A DNA stretch of 64,000 nt, from positions 133,301,937 through 133,365,936 of the forward strand of contig NC_044981.1 of assembly GCF_008728515.1 (NCBI RefSeq), given 5' to 3'. How positions within the stretch are numbered: the first letter of the stretch is position 1; each line of letters starts with the position of its first letter. Positions 23,530 through 35,233 of this stretch are shown here, piece by piece. Both the position numbers and the translations under genes were made by a program. Source of the stretch: Papio anubis. Taxonomy: Eukaryota; Chordata; Mammalia; Primates; Cercopithecidae. The notes beneath the pieces were generated by a model that ran no database searches, was not told the origin of the DNA, and saw only the letters and a program-made list of their open reading frames with translations.

Positions 23530-25860
23530 TTTTTATTATGACTATTTGATATATTCTTCACAATATGAGTGATATACATGTAAATGATGAATCTGCATTA
23601 ACACTGTACAATAAAATGAATACCTGTAAATCTACCACCAAATTTCAGAAACAATACCATTGCATCTCTTATGAGTTTCTTTCTAATGCCATCTCCTTGC
23701 TTCTCCATCTCAGAGGTAACCACAAGTGTGGATTTTATGTTTATCATTACCTTACTTAAAAAAAAAATTTTTTTTTTTGAAATTCACGTGTCTGTTAACA
23801 ATATGTTGTTTAGTGCTACTTGTATAACAAATCTACAAAAATGGTATCATATAGCACATTTTTCATTTTTATTTATTTTCTATTTATTATGTTGTTATGT
23901 TGAGTTATAATTTATTCCTTTTTCTTATTGCTTGATATTCCGTTATGCAAAAGTGCCACAGTTTGCCTCTCTGTTCTCCAGCTGATGAATATTTGGGTTG
24001 TTTCTAGTTTCTCTGCTATTATAAAGAACACTTCTATAAACATTCTTGTACAAGTCTTATTATGCACATGTGCAAAAACTTGGGTCTGTACCCAGGAGTG
24101 GAATTGCTGGCTTGTAGAGAGTATGCAAATGTTCAACTTTAGAAGACAGTGCCAAACTGTTTTCCAAAGTTGCTTTAGAAATTTACGTTTTCTACCAGCA
24201 GTGATCAAAGGCACTCTTTGATTCACATCTTTCCAATACTGTTGTTTCTAATACTATAGCAACCAGTATGTTTTGATATCCTATTATAAACTGCAATGAG
24301 CTTTTCCCCTTTTGGGGACAAGGACTGTATTCCTTGTAGATTATACATACTGTACATTTCCAGACCGAGGCTTGTGTTTTGTGTTGTTTGATGACCAAAG
24401 AGTTTAATTTTAATGCAGTTCCACTTATAATCTTGTTTTGTTCGATTAAGTCTTCTTTTCCTGAAGGTCAAAAGTTATCCTGGTATATTTTCTTCTAAGA
24501 ATTTTAAAGAGTTTTGTCCTTCCATATTTAAGACTTTAATTTATTGTGAACTTATTTTTTGGTTTGATATGAAAAAGAAATTTAGTTTCATTTTTTCCAT
24601 ATGAATAACTAATTACCCTGAAGTCATTCACGGAACAGTTCAATGTTTTTTTTTAATGAAATGCAATGCCACTTATTGTCAAGTGTTGTTTCCATCTGTG
24701 CTTGTGTATTTTCAGCGTTCTCAATTCTTTCCTGTTTGCACAGTTATACATGAATTAACATGATAGTTCCACCATACAAAACTCTACCTTTCAATGTGCT
24801 GCTATCTGGTGGAACAGCCCCAACTACATTATCCTTCTCTTCTAGGAATTTCATCCTTGATATAAATTTTAGAATAAGCTGTCATGATTCACAGAAAAAT
24901 AAGGTGATATTTTATTATAATTGAATCTACATATCATTTTGGGGAGAAATGACATATTTTTAATATTGAGTCTTTACTATCTTCATTAACATGTTGACTA
25001 TACCAATTTATTGACTATAATCATTGAGAACTACTTTGATATCATTCAATGAAATTTTATAATTTTCTCCATATGGGATTTGTGCCTATTTTGTTATGAT
25101 GATTCTTAAATTATATATTTGTTCTTATTCTTGTTCTTGTGCTATATTTACTTGTTCTTTTCTTACTATGCTAAGATCAGTGCAGTTAAAATAGTCATTC
25201 GTTTCTTGGGCTTGATTTTATAGCAAATGTTTATAATGTCTTTTTTTTTTAATCAGGAATACTTGTTATAGTTTTTTTTTAATAGATGGCTAAGGAAGTT
25301 CCTTCCTCTTGGTTTACTTAAGTATTTTTTTAAAATCATGAATGACTGTTAAATTTTACCACGTTTTACTATCTATTGACAAGACTATATGATATTTCGA
25401 TTTTCTTTCTTTTTTTTTTTTTTTTTAAAGTCAGGGTCTGGCATTGTCGCACAGGCTGGAGTGCAATGGCGCAATCTCGGCTCACTGCAACCTAGGCCTC
25501 CCAGGTTCAAGCAATTCTCCTGCCTCAGCCTCCCAAGTAGCTGGGATTACAGGCAACTGCCACCATGCCCAGCTAATTTTTTTTGTATTTTTAGTAGAGA
25601 CAGGGTTTCACTATGTTGGCCAGGCTGGTCTCAAAATCCTGACCTTGTGATCCACCCATCTCGGCCTCCCAAAGTGCTGGGATTACAGGTGTGAGCCACT
25701 GTGCCTGGACGATTTTCAGATTTTCTAATATTAAACCACTTCTGCATTCCTGAAATAATCCAAGTTACTCGTGATTATACATCTTTGGGTTCTATTTGCG
25801 AATATTTTGTGTGAGCTCTGTATTGTTTAGAAAAATAAATAAGATTTGTTACCTGATATG
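23530..25860 (-). mobile_element. Old L1 (L1M) 3' region, split by an Alu
   Basis: Reverse-strand L1 cues run in order: the 3' end near 23530-23760, AGCTGATGAATATTTGGGTT at 23980, GGAATTGCTGGCTTGTAGAG at 24105, and the ORF2-derived CCACTTCTGCATTCCTGAAA at 25737. The element is heavily mutated, with no long reading frame. An Alu interrupts it at 25407-25708. Confidence 0.75.
25407..25708 (-). mobile_element. Alu inserted in L1
   Basis: Reverse-complement Alu with poly-T at 25411-25426 and right end GTGAGCCACTGTGCCTGG. CGATTTTC occurs on both sides as the target-site duplication. Confidence 0.92.
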
Positions 25861-26200
25861 ATCACTAAATGTCACATGCTAAAATTGATTTTTAAAACAC
25901 ATAATCACAAATAACGTGATCTGGTTTACAACGGTATGTACATACTTAAGGACATATTTATAAAGTATTCTGTTCTTTTGGTCATGGCAGATAAAATAAT
26001 TCCTATGAACCCTTTCACTGAGAAAAACTAGGTTAAATGCAAAATTACATTTTAAAAAATGTGATTGAAGGTATTAAAGAATACCAAGGCAATAAGAGGT
26101 ATGATGCTTAAATCTGGGCATTGGAGGGATTACTTTTAACAGAATCAAATGGACAGGGGATATAAATACTAAAGTTTATGTCCTTGCAAAATTGATACTC

Positions 26201-26460
26201 TTTTTAAAAAAATGTTTTGAGACAGTCTCACTCTGTCATCCAGGCTACAGTGTGGTGGCGTGAATAGCTGAATAGCAATCCTGAATAGCTGGGACCACAG
26301 TCGTACGCCACCATGCCCAGTTAATTTTTAAACATTTTTGTAGAGATAGGGTCTTATCATGTTGCCCAGCCTAGTTTCAAACTCCTGGGCTCAAGCGATC
26401 CTCCTGCTTCGGCCTCCCAAAGTGCTGGGATTACAGACATGGGCCTCTACACCTGGCCGG
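26201..26460 (-). mobile_element. Old Alu (AluJ-like)
   Basis: Diverged reverse-complement Alu, shortened in the first arm. TTGATACTCT on the left matches TTGATATTCT on the right as its target duplication. Confidence 0.85.
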
Positions 26461-27036
26461 TTGATATTCTTTAGGCTTTAACATCCTTGAATGCTATTGG
26501 GCTACAATTGTCCCTGTCTGTGTTGGTTGTGTTCTTCTTGCTTTCTCCCAGGTCCATTTTCTGCCCTTCTTTGTGTCCAGAGAGGATGGGATGAGTCAGG
26601 CCCAACAGACTATCACTTCAGCTAGTGCAACTGGGAAACTGATCTTAGAGGAATTTAAATTTAAGGGACCGTAGGTAAATATCTACAGATTTTGTAAGGA
26701 GTTGGACTTGGAGACAGTAGAAATTAAGATAATGTGAATATGTTTTAAGTTGTCCTCTTTACATATGCATGTGTTAAACGCATAGGAAATATAGGTGCAG
26801 ATATGAGTGTGACTTTGCACCTGCAATTGATCAACAGGAACATCCTAGAGAAGACAATTGTCCTGGGGAGATGATGCGAGTGAAATAGGAGGCCAGCATG
26901 GAAAAATGGAATGTTCAGTCCTTGCTAGCCAAGACAAGAGCAGAAATAAATGATGCAAAACTAGAAATATAAAAGCAAGTTAACTGTTTTATATAAACAT
27001 TAGGGAAAATGCATTATCAGCTAGGTGTGAAGGTAC

Positions 27037-27213
27037 CTGTCCAGTCTGCCTTCGTTTTCTCCTAGGTGGTGCTGGTGTCCCTCCACTTCCCAGAAGAATG
27101 ATGCCAGACTCATTCTTGGTGCTGAAGGACAGGTTGATTTCTGTTCCTACATCAATTGGCACAGGGGAGAGCTCCACAAAACCAGGCTTAGGAAAGCTAA
27201 CTGTGTAAACATT
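27037..27213 (-). CDS. LAMA2: LAMA2 window exon 11: LG3 with basic cleavage site
   Basis: A 177-base exon of 59 codons, phase 0 at both ends; acceptor CTCACAG, donor GTACCT. It encodes NVYTVSFPKPGFVELSPVPI, VGTEINLSFSTKNES and GIILLGSGGTPAPP, then RRKRRQTGQ. The run RRKRR (27049-27063) fits the known proprotein-convertase site in LG3, where alpha-2 is cut into an about 300 kDa part and an 80 kDa C-terminal part that stay associated. NLS and NES are glycosylation sequons. The site is intact here. Confidence 0.97.
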
Positions 27214-29657
27214 CTGTGAGTAAAGGAAAAGAAGAGTAGATACCATTAGAAATAAAAATTTAAATAAATTCTCCATCTCACTCACCCTCCTCGATGCACT
27301 TAATGTGATTATGAAATAGATCATAGTTTTAGAAAGCAGGAAAACCCACAGTTAATGGAAAGCTTAAGAGCAGTTGAAGAAATATTATTTCTAGTTATAT
27401 GATAACTTCAAATCTTCTAAGCAGTTTGTGTTAAAATCAGAATTATAGCATCTACTTTTATTCCAGAACTTTTGATTTTAAATATAGAAGATTATCACTG
27501 TTAGATAACTTTTGTTTTTGTTTGTTTAAACCAAAGATTTCAGCCAAACTGACACACAAGCGGTTACATGTCTATCAATCTCCCTAAGTTTCCCTTGAAA
27601 ACACTATAATTAATATCTCTTGAATAAACTCTATCACTTAATTGTTTATGTTTTACAGATGGGTAAGACCATTATCTATGTCTGCATTTTTCCCCAGTGA
27701 TAAGACCAAACCTTAAAAATAAATAAACCAAACACCACATAGTCTAGTTTTTTCTTAAAATTAAAGTAGTACCATTGTCCTTGCTGAGTATAAAATTAAA
27801 ACAGTTACATTTCAAGTAGAAATGTAAATAAGGTGCAAAAGGGAGAAAATCAGCTCCCCATCTCAGTCTCCTCAAAGCTGTGCAGAAGCATAGAGCTTTC
27901 TATAATTCATTCATTCACTCTTTCATAACCTTGCCCTCTTCCTCTCTCCTCCTCCCTACACTTCAAATGAATCTTGATAGACACGTTCATTCCTAATGTC
28001 TTTTTTTTCTTACATATGTGGAGGATATCACTCTCTCAGTAAATGTAGATCATCACTTTTAATGGCAAGAGGACTTTCCACTGTATGAATTTGCTAGTAT
28101 TTATTTAAGCAAGCCCATGTAGTTAGGAATTTAAAGTGCTTAAAATATTCATTTTTAAAGTCCTAGATTTTGTAGGAGTAAAAGCAAAGAATCCTTTAAT
28201 GTAGGCTATTTTCCTCCCACAGTGTTTCAAGACCAGTTAAATGACACAAGAGCTGGTAAAATGTATAATCTGTTTTCTATTCCAATTTTCAAATCATGGA
28301 GTTTTAGATAGTTCAGATAAAACTACTGTGCAGACTTTTCAATATTTATCCACATCAAATTTCTGCCTCATATTTTAGTTGCAAAATAATTCCTGGTTGC
28401 TGAAAAATGCCTTTACGGAATCGTAATTTCCACGTGCAGTGGCTATTCATTTTCCGGACAGTTTCCATCCTCATGTATATATCTTTTGAATGTGAATGAG
28501 AGTTAGGCTTTGAAGATTAAAATTCTCAGTAAAACTTCCTTTAAGAAGCCAATATGGGTCCTTACAGTTTTAGTTCTTAATATATTTTCCCTTTTCTTAT
28601 TCCCAGACTTCTCAGAGTGGGTGTCTATGGCCAATTCCAAATTGGGGCGTGTAGCTGTGAACAATGAAGATCTTGAAAGTTCTGTTCCAGTCTTTAAACC
28701 TCAACATTCAAGTGGTGGACTTACTTTTTTCTTTACCCACATTTTCCCTTCATTTCCCTTATTCTATTGGAGTGGTTTAAGATAATTTTAATTAGAAGAG
28801 GCAGCCAAAATGAATAATTGTATTACAGTAGGATAATTAAAAATGTATGAGAATGACATATTTAACAATTTCATTTTAAAAACAAGCTCATCATTATTGA
28901 GTTTCTATAAAATTCTTGCTAATATTTGCTGTTGACCATTGACTCTTGCTTATCGATATTTTAAGAGAGTAGAGCTACGGCCGGGGTCTTTCTCACATAT
29001 GGGTCAGTGTCAACTGAACAAACAGTGCCAAATAGTTAAATGAAAATGGGGAATGCTAGGATGCTTTAGCATCAAAGAAGAGTTACTGAGGATATCAGCT
29101 AACAAAGGACTTTGCAGGCATGTCAAACACAAGTCTTTGCAGAGTTGGTTGCCACAGGTCCCAGTCTACGTTATTTCAAAGACAAGGGGGCTAGACTTCA
29201 AGGTTGTAGACAACAGACTATGCACTAATGGTTATGGTGTAAATTACTGCTTGCTACTTGTGTAAACTCGAATGGTTCCAGAAAAAAATGTAAGGTTGCT
29301 AATAAAGCTATATGCAACACATAAAAGTAAAATAAATTTAAAATGAATGACAAAAATGAGGAAAAGGGAAAAGTAGTGTTGGAAAAAAAGAGAAAAACAG
29401 AAAAGAGATTAGTATTACTGATATGTGCCATGAAGAGCTACACATTTGGAAAATTGGATCAAAATTCTGGGACTTCATAATCCCATTTTTTATCATGGTA
29501 ATTTATAGAATGCTTTAATCTTGCTTTATCGTTTAAGAGTAGGATCAGTAGAAATGTAAAATATATTAACAAAAGACTGATTCTTGTAGGAGCAGCCACA
29601 CTAAGTAAGTGAAATCTGATATAAATGTGTTTAGAGAACCGTCAAAAACAGACCAAC
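27214..29657 (-). other. LAMA2: LAMA2 intron
   Basis: A 2.4 kb intron separating the LG2 and LG3 exons. I recognise no transposable element. It is AT-rich with no other obvious structure. Confidence 0.75.
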
Positions 29658-29778
29658 CTCCAGGGAACATCCTTTGGTAACACCAACATAATCGGGACTA
29701 CTGAGTATATTGTACGGCGTTCTTGAAATTTCAATATCTTTGAGGCAGCCGGAATATTTCTTCAGATTTACTTCTGGC
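29658..29778 (-). CDS. LAMA2: LAMA2 window exon 10: end of LG2
   Basis: A 121-base exon: one base completing arginine, then 40 codons; acceptor TTCAATAG. The donor GTTGGT is weak, with T at intron position 3. It encodes PEVNLKKYSGCLKDIEISRT, PYNILSSPDYVGV and TKGCSLE. The cysteines in SGCL and KGCS form the conserved LG2 disulfide. It ends in phase 0 before the LG3 exon. Confidence 0.96.
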
Positions 29779-30372
29779 CTATTGAATAGTCAAATGGAAA
29801 GCAAAAGCAATATCATTAGGGTGATGGCAGCGTAGTCTCTGACTACTGGAAGGAAGCCTTATGGAGCAGACACATGCAGGCACATGTCTATCAAACTGTG
29901 CACACGTGTACCCAGCAAACTCTGGTTCCCATTATCTACTGGTTGGTCTAACTGGATGTGAATGTTATCCTGCAGAAGGAGTCTTTTTGTAGTCCTTCTT
30001 CTCCCCTTTAACAATAATCTCACCCGCAGCATTTAAACATGAGGTACAGGAATTAACTGACTTCTTATTAATGCTTTATATGTGTAATGAAATAAGTTTT
30101 TTTTTTTCACCAAAGAGAAGATAATTGTGTAGGCAGCATAAACAAACTATATAACAAAAAGTTTTTAAAAACCTTGCTCAAAAGTTAGGAAAAAATCTGA
30201 AAATGTTTATCTTGAAAAAGAATTTTTTTTTATTTGAGGCTTTTTCTTGAGAGATAGCTGAAAAATAAGATAATATTACATATCTCTTTAAGGCTTTTAA
30301 GTAAAACAAAGTCTAAGAAACATTCTTTTGGATTACATAGTTTAAAAACAGATGTTTAAAAATTAGGTTTAC

Positions 30373-30670
30373 TGGCTGGGTGTAGTGGCTCATGCCTGTA
30401 ATCCCTGGATTTTGGGAGGCCAAAGAGGGAGGAGTGCTTGAGGTTACAAGTTCAAGACCAGCCTGAGGTAACATAGTGAGACCCTGTCTTTGCCCTCCCC
30501 TCCAAAAAAAGTAGCTGGACATGTTGATGTGTGCTTGGAGTCCCAGCTACTTTCAGATGCTGAGGAGGGAGGATCTTGAGCCCAGGAGGCTGAGGCTGCA
30601 GTGACTTAACGATCATGCCACTGCACTCCAGCCTGGGCTACAGAGTGAGATCCCTATCTCGAAATAAAAA
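30373..30670 (+). mobile_element. Old Alu (AluJ-like)
   Basis: Starts GGCTGGGTGTAGTGGCTCAT, has many substitutions, and ends at GAGATCCCTATCTCGAAATA. It is followed by a T run at 30677-30694. Confidence 0.85.
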
Positions 30671-30914
30671 TATGTGTTTTTTTTTTTTTTTTTTAACAGA
30701 TGAGTTTAGTTTACAGATTGACCCCAAAGTCTGTATTCTATATGAGAACAATAACAAAATAAAGCAACCAAATGCAAAAACCCATACATTTTATTTTTTC
30801 AATAAATTTGAAAAACGATTTTTATACTCAATCTACACTTGAGTGTTTACTTTTGCATACGACTTCACAAAATGGGGCAAGTGTGTCAGCAGATTAGAAA
30901 ATGAAGTCCTTGTC

Positions 30915-31080
30915 CTTGAGTCCAGATGTTGCAAGTGATCTGAGTTCTCCAAGACTCAGTGTTCTTATATGTGAAATAGGCACGATAATAATAATCATAG
31001 TATCTACATGATCAAGTTGCAAAAGTTTAATAAATTAAGGAACAGCATTGCACACAGTAAGTGCTCAACAAAGGCTATCA
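30915..31080 (+). repeat. MIR remnant
   Basis: Ordered cues AGACTCAGTGTTCTTATATG, GAAATAGGCACGATAATAAT and CACAGTAAGTGCTCAACAAA fit the MIR 3' half. Confidence 0.6.
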
Positions 31081-31115
31081 GAATGTCAGTGATGATGATA
31101 CTTCTTTAATTATAA

Positions 31116-31320
31116 CAGTGCTGTTCCACAGAACTTTCTGTGATGATGGATATTGTCTGTTCTGCACTGTTCAAATCAGTAGTTACTAGCCACACGTGGC
31201 TATTGGGACTTGAAATGTAGCTTGTCTCAATGAGAAACTGAATATTTATTGTTATTTAATTTGATTTAATTTACAATTAAATAGCTACTGTGACTTGTGG
31301 CTACTATTTTGAATAGTGAA
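31116..31320. mobile_element. Short hAT-like DNA transposon remnant
   Basis: CAGTGCTGTTCCACAGAACT at the left and the paired ACTAGCCACACGTGGCTATT with TGTGACTTGTGGCTACTATT resemble a short non-autonomous hAT element of mammals. I cannot name the subfamily with confidence. Confidence 0.55.
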
Positions 31321-33041
31321 ACTATAGAGAAGTGAAAAAGATAATTCTTTATGTGGTGTTAATCAGCGTCGGTAAAAACTGTCCAGTCGGCATCAATACA
31401 TTGTAGTTGATAGGGTGATGATTAATTCTCTCCTCATTGTCCCATGATGCCAAGTTCCTTTTTTTATCTTAATGAAAAACACATGGCATGAGGAAAAACA
31501 AGTGGAAAAACAAATCAGACCTTGGCAGTGTATATCAGGTGATTTATTTCATGTCTGTTTCCACCCCCAACTCCTTTCTGGAACTACTTTATTTTCATTG
31601 ATAATTTTTCCTTGTTCTCAAGGTTTTCTTTTCATTCAGTCAGTTGGTTGTTATAAAGAACATGTCCAACTGTAGGGCGAGAATTTCGCTTATATTTTTC
31701 TTGCATAATGCAAAGAGAATGGTGAATTTCATTAACAGTGTTCACTTGCTTCCATATTTTCCTTATGGAAAGACTGAATTATCACCATTTTTTTCAGAGG
31801 TCTTGTTAATAAAGTAAATCACCCCTATAAGTTATATAGTTCATTGTTTCATGGAAACACAAAGAACCATTCCAAAATACGATTTAGCAACCTCAATATT
31901 AGGACAATTACAGGGGATAAATAGTCACATAAGGTGACCGGACTCAATGGTAACCACGGGTCTCTGTTTCTTGAGGGTCACCACTCAAAGGCAAAATTAC
32001 AAACCTACACAGTGCCATCCCAGAGTTTTATTAACATATATTTCCATGGAAACCAGCCTTCACTTTTTAGCTATCTCAGCAAACATAGCACAGGTGGTCT
32101 TACAACTGAATCATGATAAAACGCATGGTTTATTTTCCCCTACTTTCATTTCTGTATATTCTATTCCTTTTATTAAAAATCTAGACTTGGTTTTAAAATT
32201 TTCTTGGATCAGTTTGGCTTTATTATCTTCTTTGCAGAAATCTGGCACAGCTGGGCTCTGAAATGCCAAAACACCAGGCTTTAGCTCTAGCCCGAGGATA
32301 CCAGCCCTGCACATCTTCGAGGTTTGGTCAGCCATTTATGGAGGCCCATTGCTCACAGCTTTTATGCTAAGGCTAGTAAGAATTAAAATGCTCCTGAGAA
32401 GCTAGAACTATCTCACACTTCTTTACTATTAACGCAAATACTTATTTTAAATATAGTATTTCCAGAGATTCTTTCATCTGGCACCATAGCTAGTTTTAAA
32501 TAAACATGTCAATACATAAACAGCTTGGACAAGAGGTGCAGAGGCTGTGTAAATGTTTGCATATCTGCAGGCCTGCAAAAAGCAAGAAGACAGTGGTAAG
32601 CATGTGAGAGCACAGTTTGATTCTTCAGCAGACAGCATGGCACTAGGGAGGCCGGGGCCCGGGGTTCAACCCAAGAGTCCACTTTCCTGTGTTCCCCAGA
32701 ACTAGACTGTGTACCAGAAATTGACCAGCTGCCTTTTGAGTGTGTGCTACTGGTTACCAGGGGCACTCTGCCCAGATGTTTGAACACGTGAGCAGAGCAA
32801 ATCTCATCACTGCTGGTGAGACAACTCAAATTGCAGCCCAACTGATGGTGGGTAAGCAGCAGAATGTTGGCCAGCAAGGGGCAGCAGGAGAACTCTCACA
32901 GAGCGCATGGCTTGCTCATGAAACATACTATGAACAAAGCTGTACTGGTGTTGCTCTGCTTCTGCACGGCTGCTTTATCTAAGAAGCCACATTTACCCAA
33001 CCCATGCACTCGAAGAAGGCATGCATAAATTTAAATTTTAC

Positions 33042-33053
33042 CTTGCTTTCATA
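33042..33053 (-). CDS. LAMA2: LAMA2 window exon 9: 12-base micro-exon
   Basis: Twelve bases, TATGAAAGCAAG in transcript sense, lie between acceptor CCCTAG and donor GTAAAA. They complete serine, add Met-Lys-Ala and begin arginine, giving the SMKAR segment expected between TLRNL and PEVNLKKYSG of LG2. A strong pyrimidine tract precedes it. Skipping it would remove four residues without shifting frame and leave an arginine at the join. Being so short, automated gene finders would probably miss it. The match to the remembered human protein at exactly this point makes the call firm. Confidence 0.92.
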
Positions 33054-35094
33054 CTAGGGAACGGGAAAGAGGGAAAAAAAAAAAAAACAAAAATAAAAAC
33101 AATTTACTTATAATTACATTTTCATTTAGTAAAACAATAAACTTAAATCATAAATCTTTAAAAAGATCATTTCACAGGGATCTACAAAGGAAAGAAATGC
33201 AAAAGCTCCAACAGAACTAAAAATAGACATATGCCCTTGACGGCAGTGAAATTAGAATCAAAATATGACCATAGCGCACACCATCAACTTGGAAAATTTT
33301 TACTTTGAAATATGAATTTAAAGTACTTGTTCTTATCAATCTAATAAATGGGAAATGTACAATGTCAGTATTCTGTAGTGTTCATGAATGGCTTATAAAT
33401 ATTGCCTCTCAAAGAGCTTGAGCTTAACAATGCATGTAAAAATAATTTGTTTACCACATCTTTTGCACTTTGTCATATTGAGAACCTGTCTGCAGGCAAA
33501 ATAGCAGGTAACTATGAATGTTTGGTTCCTTTATCTATCACAAACATCTCTCTAACAGCTGTTTTGAAATAATGTACCACACTATGGAAATACTATACTG
33601 TAATTATGCAATGCTGTACCATGAAAGTAAAAACATTTTAGTGATAAAGATTCATTTAACAGATTCAGATTTATAAGATTTTATAGAATTTGACAGGCAC
33701 GTCTTTATAGATAATTCCTAAAAATTATTTTATGATCACTAAAATCATTACTAGAATAAACGAAGCTAGATTTGAATAACCTTTGTTTGGCTGTATTTAA
33801 TTCACTCAATAATATAGAGTTAATGATCTTGTAAAGCAAATCTTAGACCTGAACAACCACTGGATTCCTAGTATTTAGTATGGAGCCTGTCACATAGTAG
33901 ATACTCAACAAACTTTTGGTGAATGACTGTCCAGTAAATGAATTTCTAGGTAATAACTGTGGTACTATTCAAATTTGATTTGTAATGTTTTTCTGACTTG
34001 ACACTTTAAATTTATTTTTCTAACACAAATACATTACAATGAATGCAGAGCCAATTTATTTGCACCATGAAGCTCATCAGATAATTAGACAGTTGCTTCG
34101 TCTATGAGTTTAGATTTGGGGAGAAGAAATTTCAGCCTGCACACTAGCTGTCATAGAGAGTGAACCTTCACTGCTCATTTGGGAAATATGAAAATAACTG
34201 ACCATCACACTTTTCAGTTATTCCAGGATTTTTCCAATCATAATCTGTCTTTTTGGAGTAGAAAACCTAGACAGAACTTTTATACCCTTTAAAAACTACC
34301 AAACTAATTAAACAAAACAAAAAAATTAAAAACATGGTAGTCTGTAATAAACTCTTATGGTTTAACCAAGTCAATTAATCCCATTCTAATTAGAGTTTAA
34401 TTAACATTTATGGAGCACCAAGTACCATCCTTATACACTATCTTATGTTTTATAATGAGCAGTAAATTAACTACATAGCACGTGAGTATTTTCTGACATT
34501 TTTTAGTTACTTTATTTTTTGAACTAACTAAATTCGGAAGCAAATGTGTCTCCCCATACTGCTAGCTAAAAAGCATATGTGAAATTAAAAAAAAAAATGT
34601 TGGCATGGGCATGAGAACAACTAATATAGTTCTTGTATTAGGCATATGGGAAAGCTCCAATACGCCATTATGATGCTAATGCTTAGCAATAAAATAGGTT
34701 ATACTCATAGCATCCTGGAACACTGACTAATTTTCAGAACACTAAGCAATGTCAGAGTGCCATTATCTCCAGTGAATGTACAAGAAGAACAGCAATTACA
34801 AGATCCACATTCAACTCTGGCTTCTACCTTTAATTACTTTCATAATTCTTTTCAGCAGGTGCATATAAAGGAAACAGTGACTCCAATCCATCTCTTCAAC
34901 AAAGATGTCAAATTAGTCATTTGGTTTCTAAATCCTGGTGTTGTTCTAACATGCAACATGATGTTTTTGATTAGGCCTTTCTGCAACCAAGGGTTATATG
35001 ACATTCCTATTGTAATTAAGCTTCAGAACTCTAGTGAGCAAAGTGGTCATCTAATTAAAACTTAATCCTTAGCTTTACCTATAAACTAAATTAC
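33054..35094 (-). other. LAMA2: LAMA2 intron
   Basis: A 2.0 kb intron, AT-rich. An L2-like 3' end (about 33840-33945) is the only repeat recognised. The right-hand end of the micro-exon is preceded, in transcript sense, by a long pyrimidine tract (33057-33094), mainly a T run followed by CCCTCTTTCCC. Confidence 0.75.
33840..33945 (+). repeat. L2 3'-end remnant
   Basis: CACATAGTAGATACTCAACA and TTTGGTGAATGACTG match the tail of the L2 LINE. Confidence 0.6.
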
Positions 35095-35233
35095 CTCAAG
35101 TTTCTCAACGTTGGCAGGCCACCAAAATATATTTTGTCATCTGCTTTCAAGTCAAGACCAAAGTTGTTTCCAGAAGATGAAGTTGCTATGTTCTCCTCCT
35201 GATTAGTATCTATATCTACAATTGATATATTGG
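35095..35233 (-). CDS. LAMA2: LAMA2 window exon 8: LG2
   Basis: A 139-base exon: two bases completing alanine, 45 codons, then two bases (AG) of the next codon; acceptor TTTATAG, donor GTAATT. It encodes NISIVDIDTNQEENIATSSS, NNFGLDLKADDKIYFGGLP and TLRNL. YFGGLP is the LG hallmark near the domain end. The split AG can join either the micro-exon at 33042 (giving serine) or the exon at 29778 (giving arginine). Both choices stay in frame. Confidence 0.95.

Larger units (their letters stand above)
22041..27036 (-). other. LAMA2: LAMA2 5 kb intron with old L1 and Alus
   Basis: The right-hand half is an old minus-strand L1 (about 23530-25860) split by an Alu at 25407-25708, with a second, older Alu at 26201-26460. 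The left part (22041-23500) shows no clear repeat. It does contain an exact AP-1 site ATGAGTCAT at 22720-22728 and a 40-base segment that recurs at 24250. Confidence 0.8.
29779..33041 (-). other. LAMA2: LAMA2 intron
   Basis: A 3.3 kb intron. It holds a plus-strand old Alu (30373-30670), a poly-T run (30677-30694), a MIR 3' part (30915-31080), a hAT-like short DNA element (31116-31320) and an unassigned, relatively GC-rich block (32500-32990). Nothing else was recognised. Confidence 0.75.

Noticed and set aside
25389..25694. Plus-strand open frame of 101 codons
   Set aside because: Alu-derived; the same type of frame recurs in each minus-strand Alu of the window.
23530..25860. Active LINE-1
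   Set aside because: The element is an old, diverged 3' part with no long reading frame.
32509..32877. Minus-strand open frame of 122 codons
   Set aside because: It lies in an intron block of unknown type. No domain, splice match or codon pattern suggests a protein.
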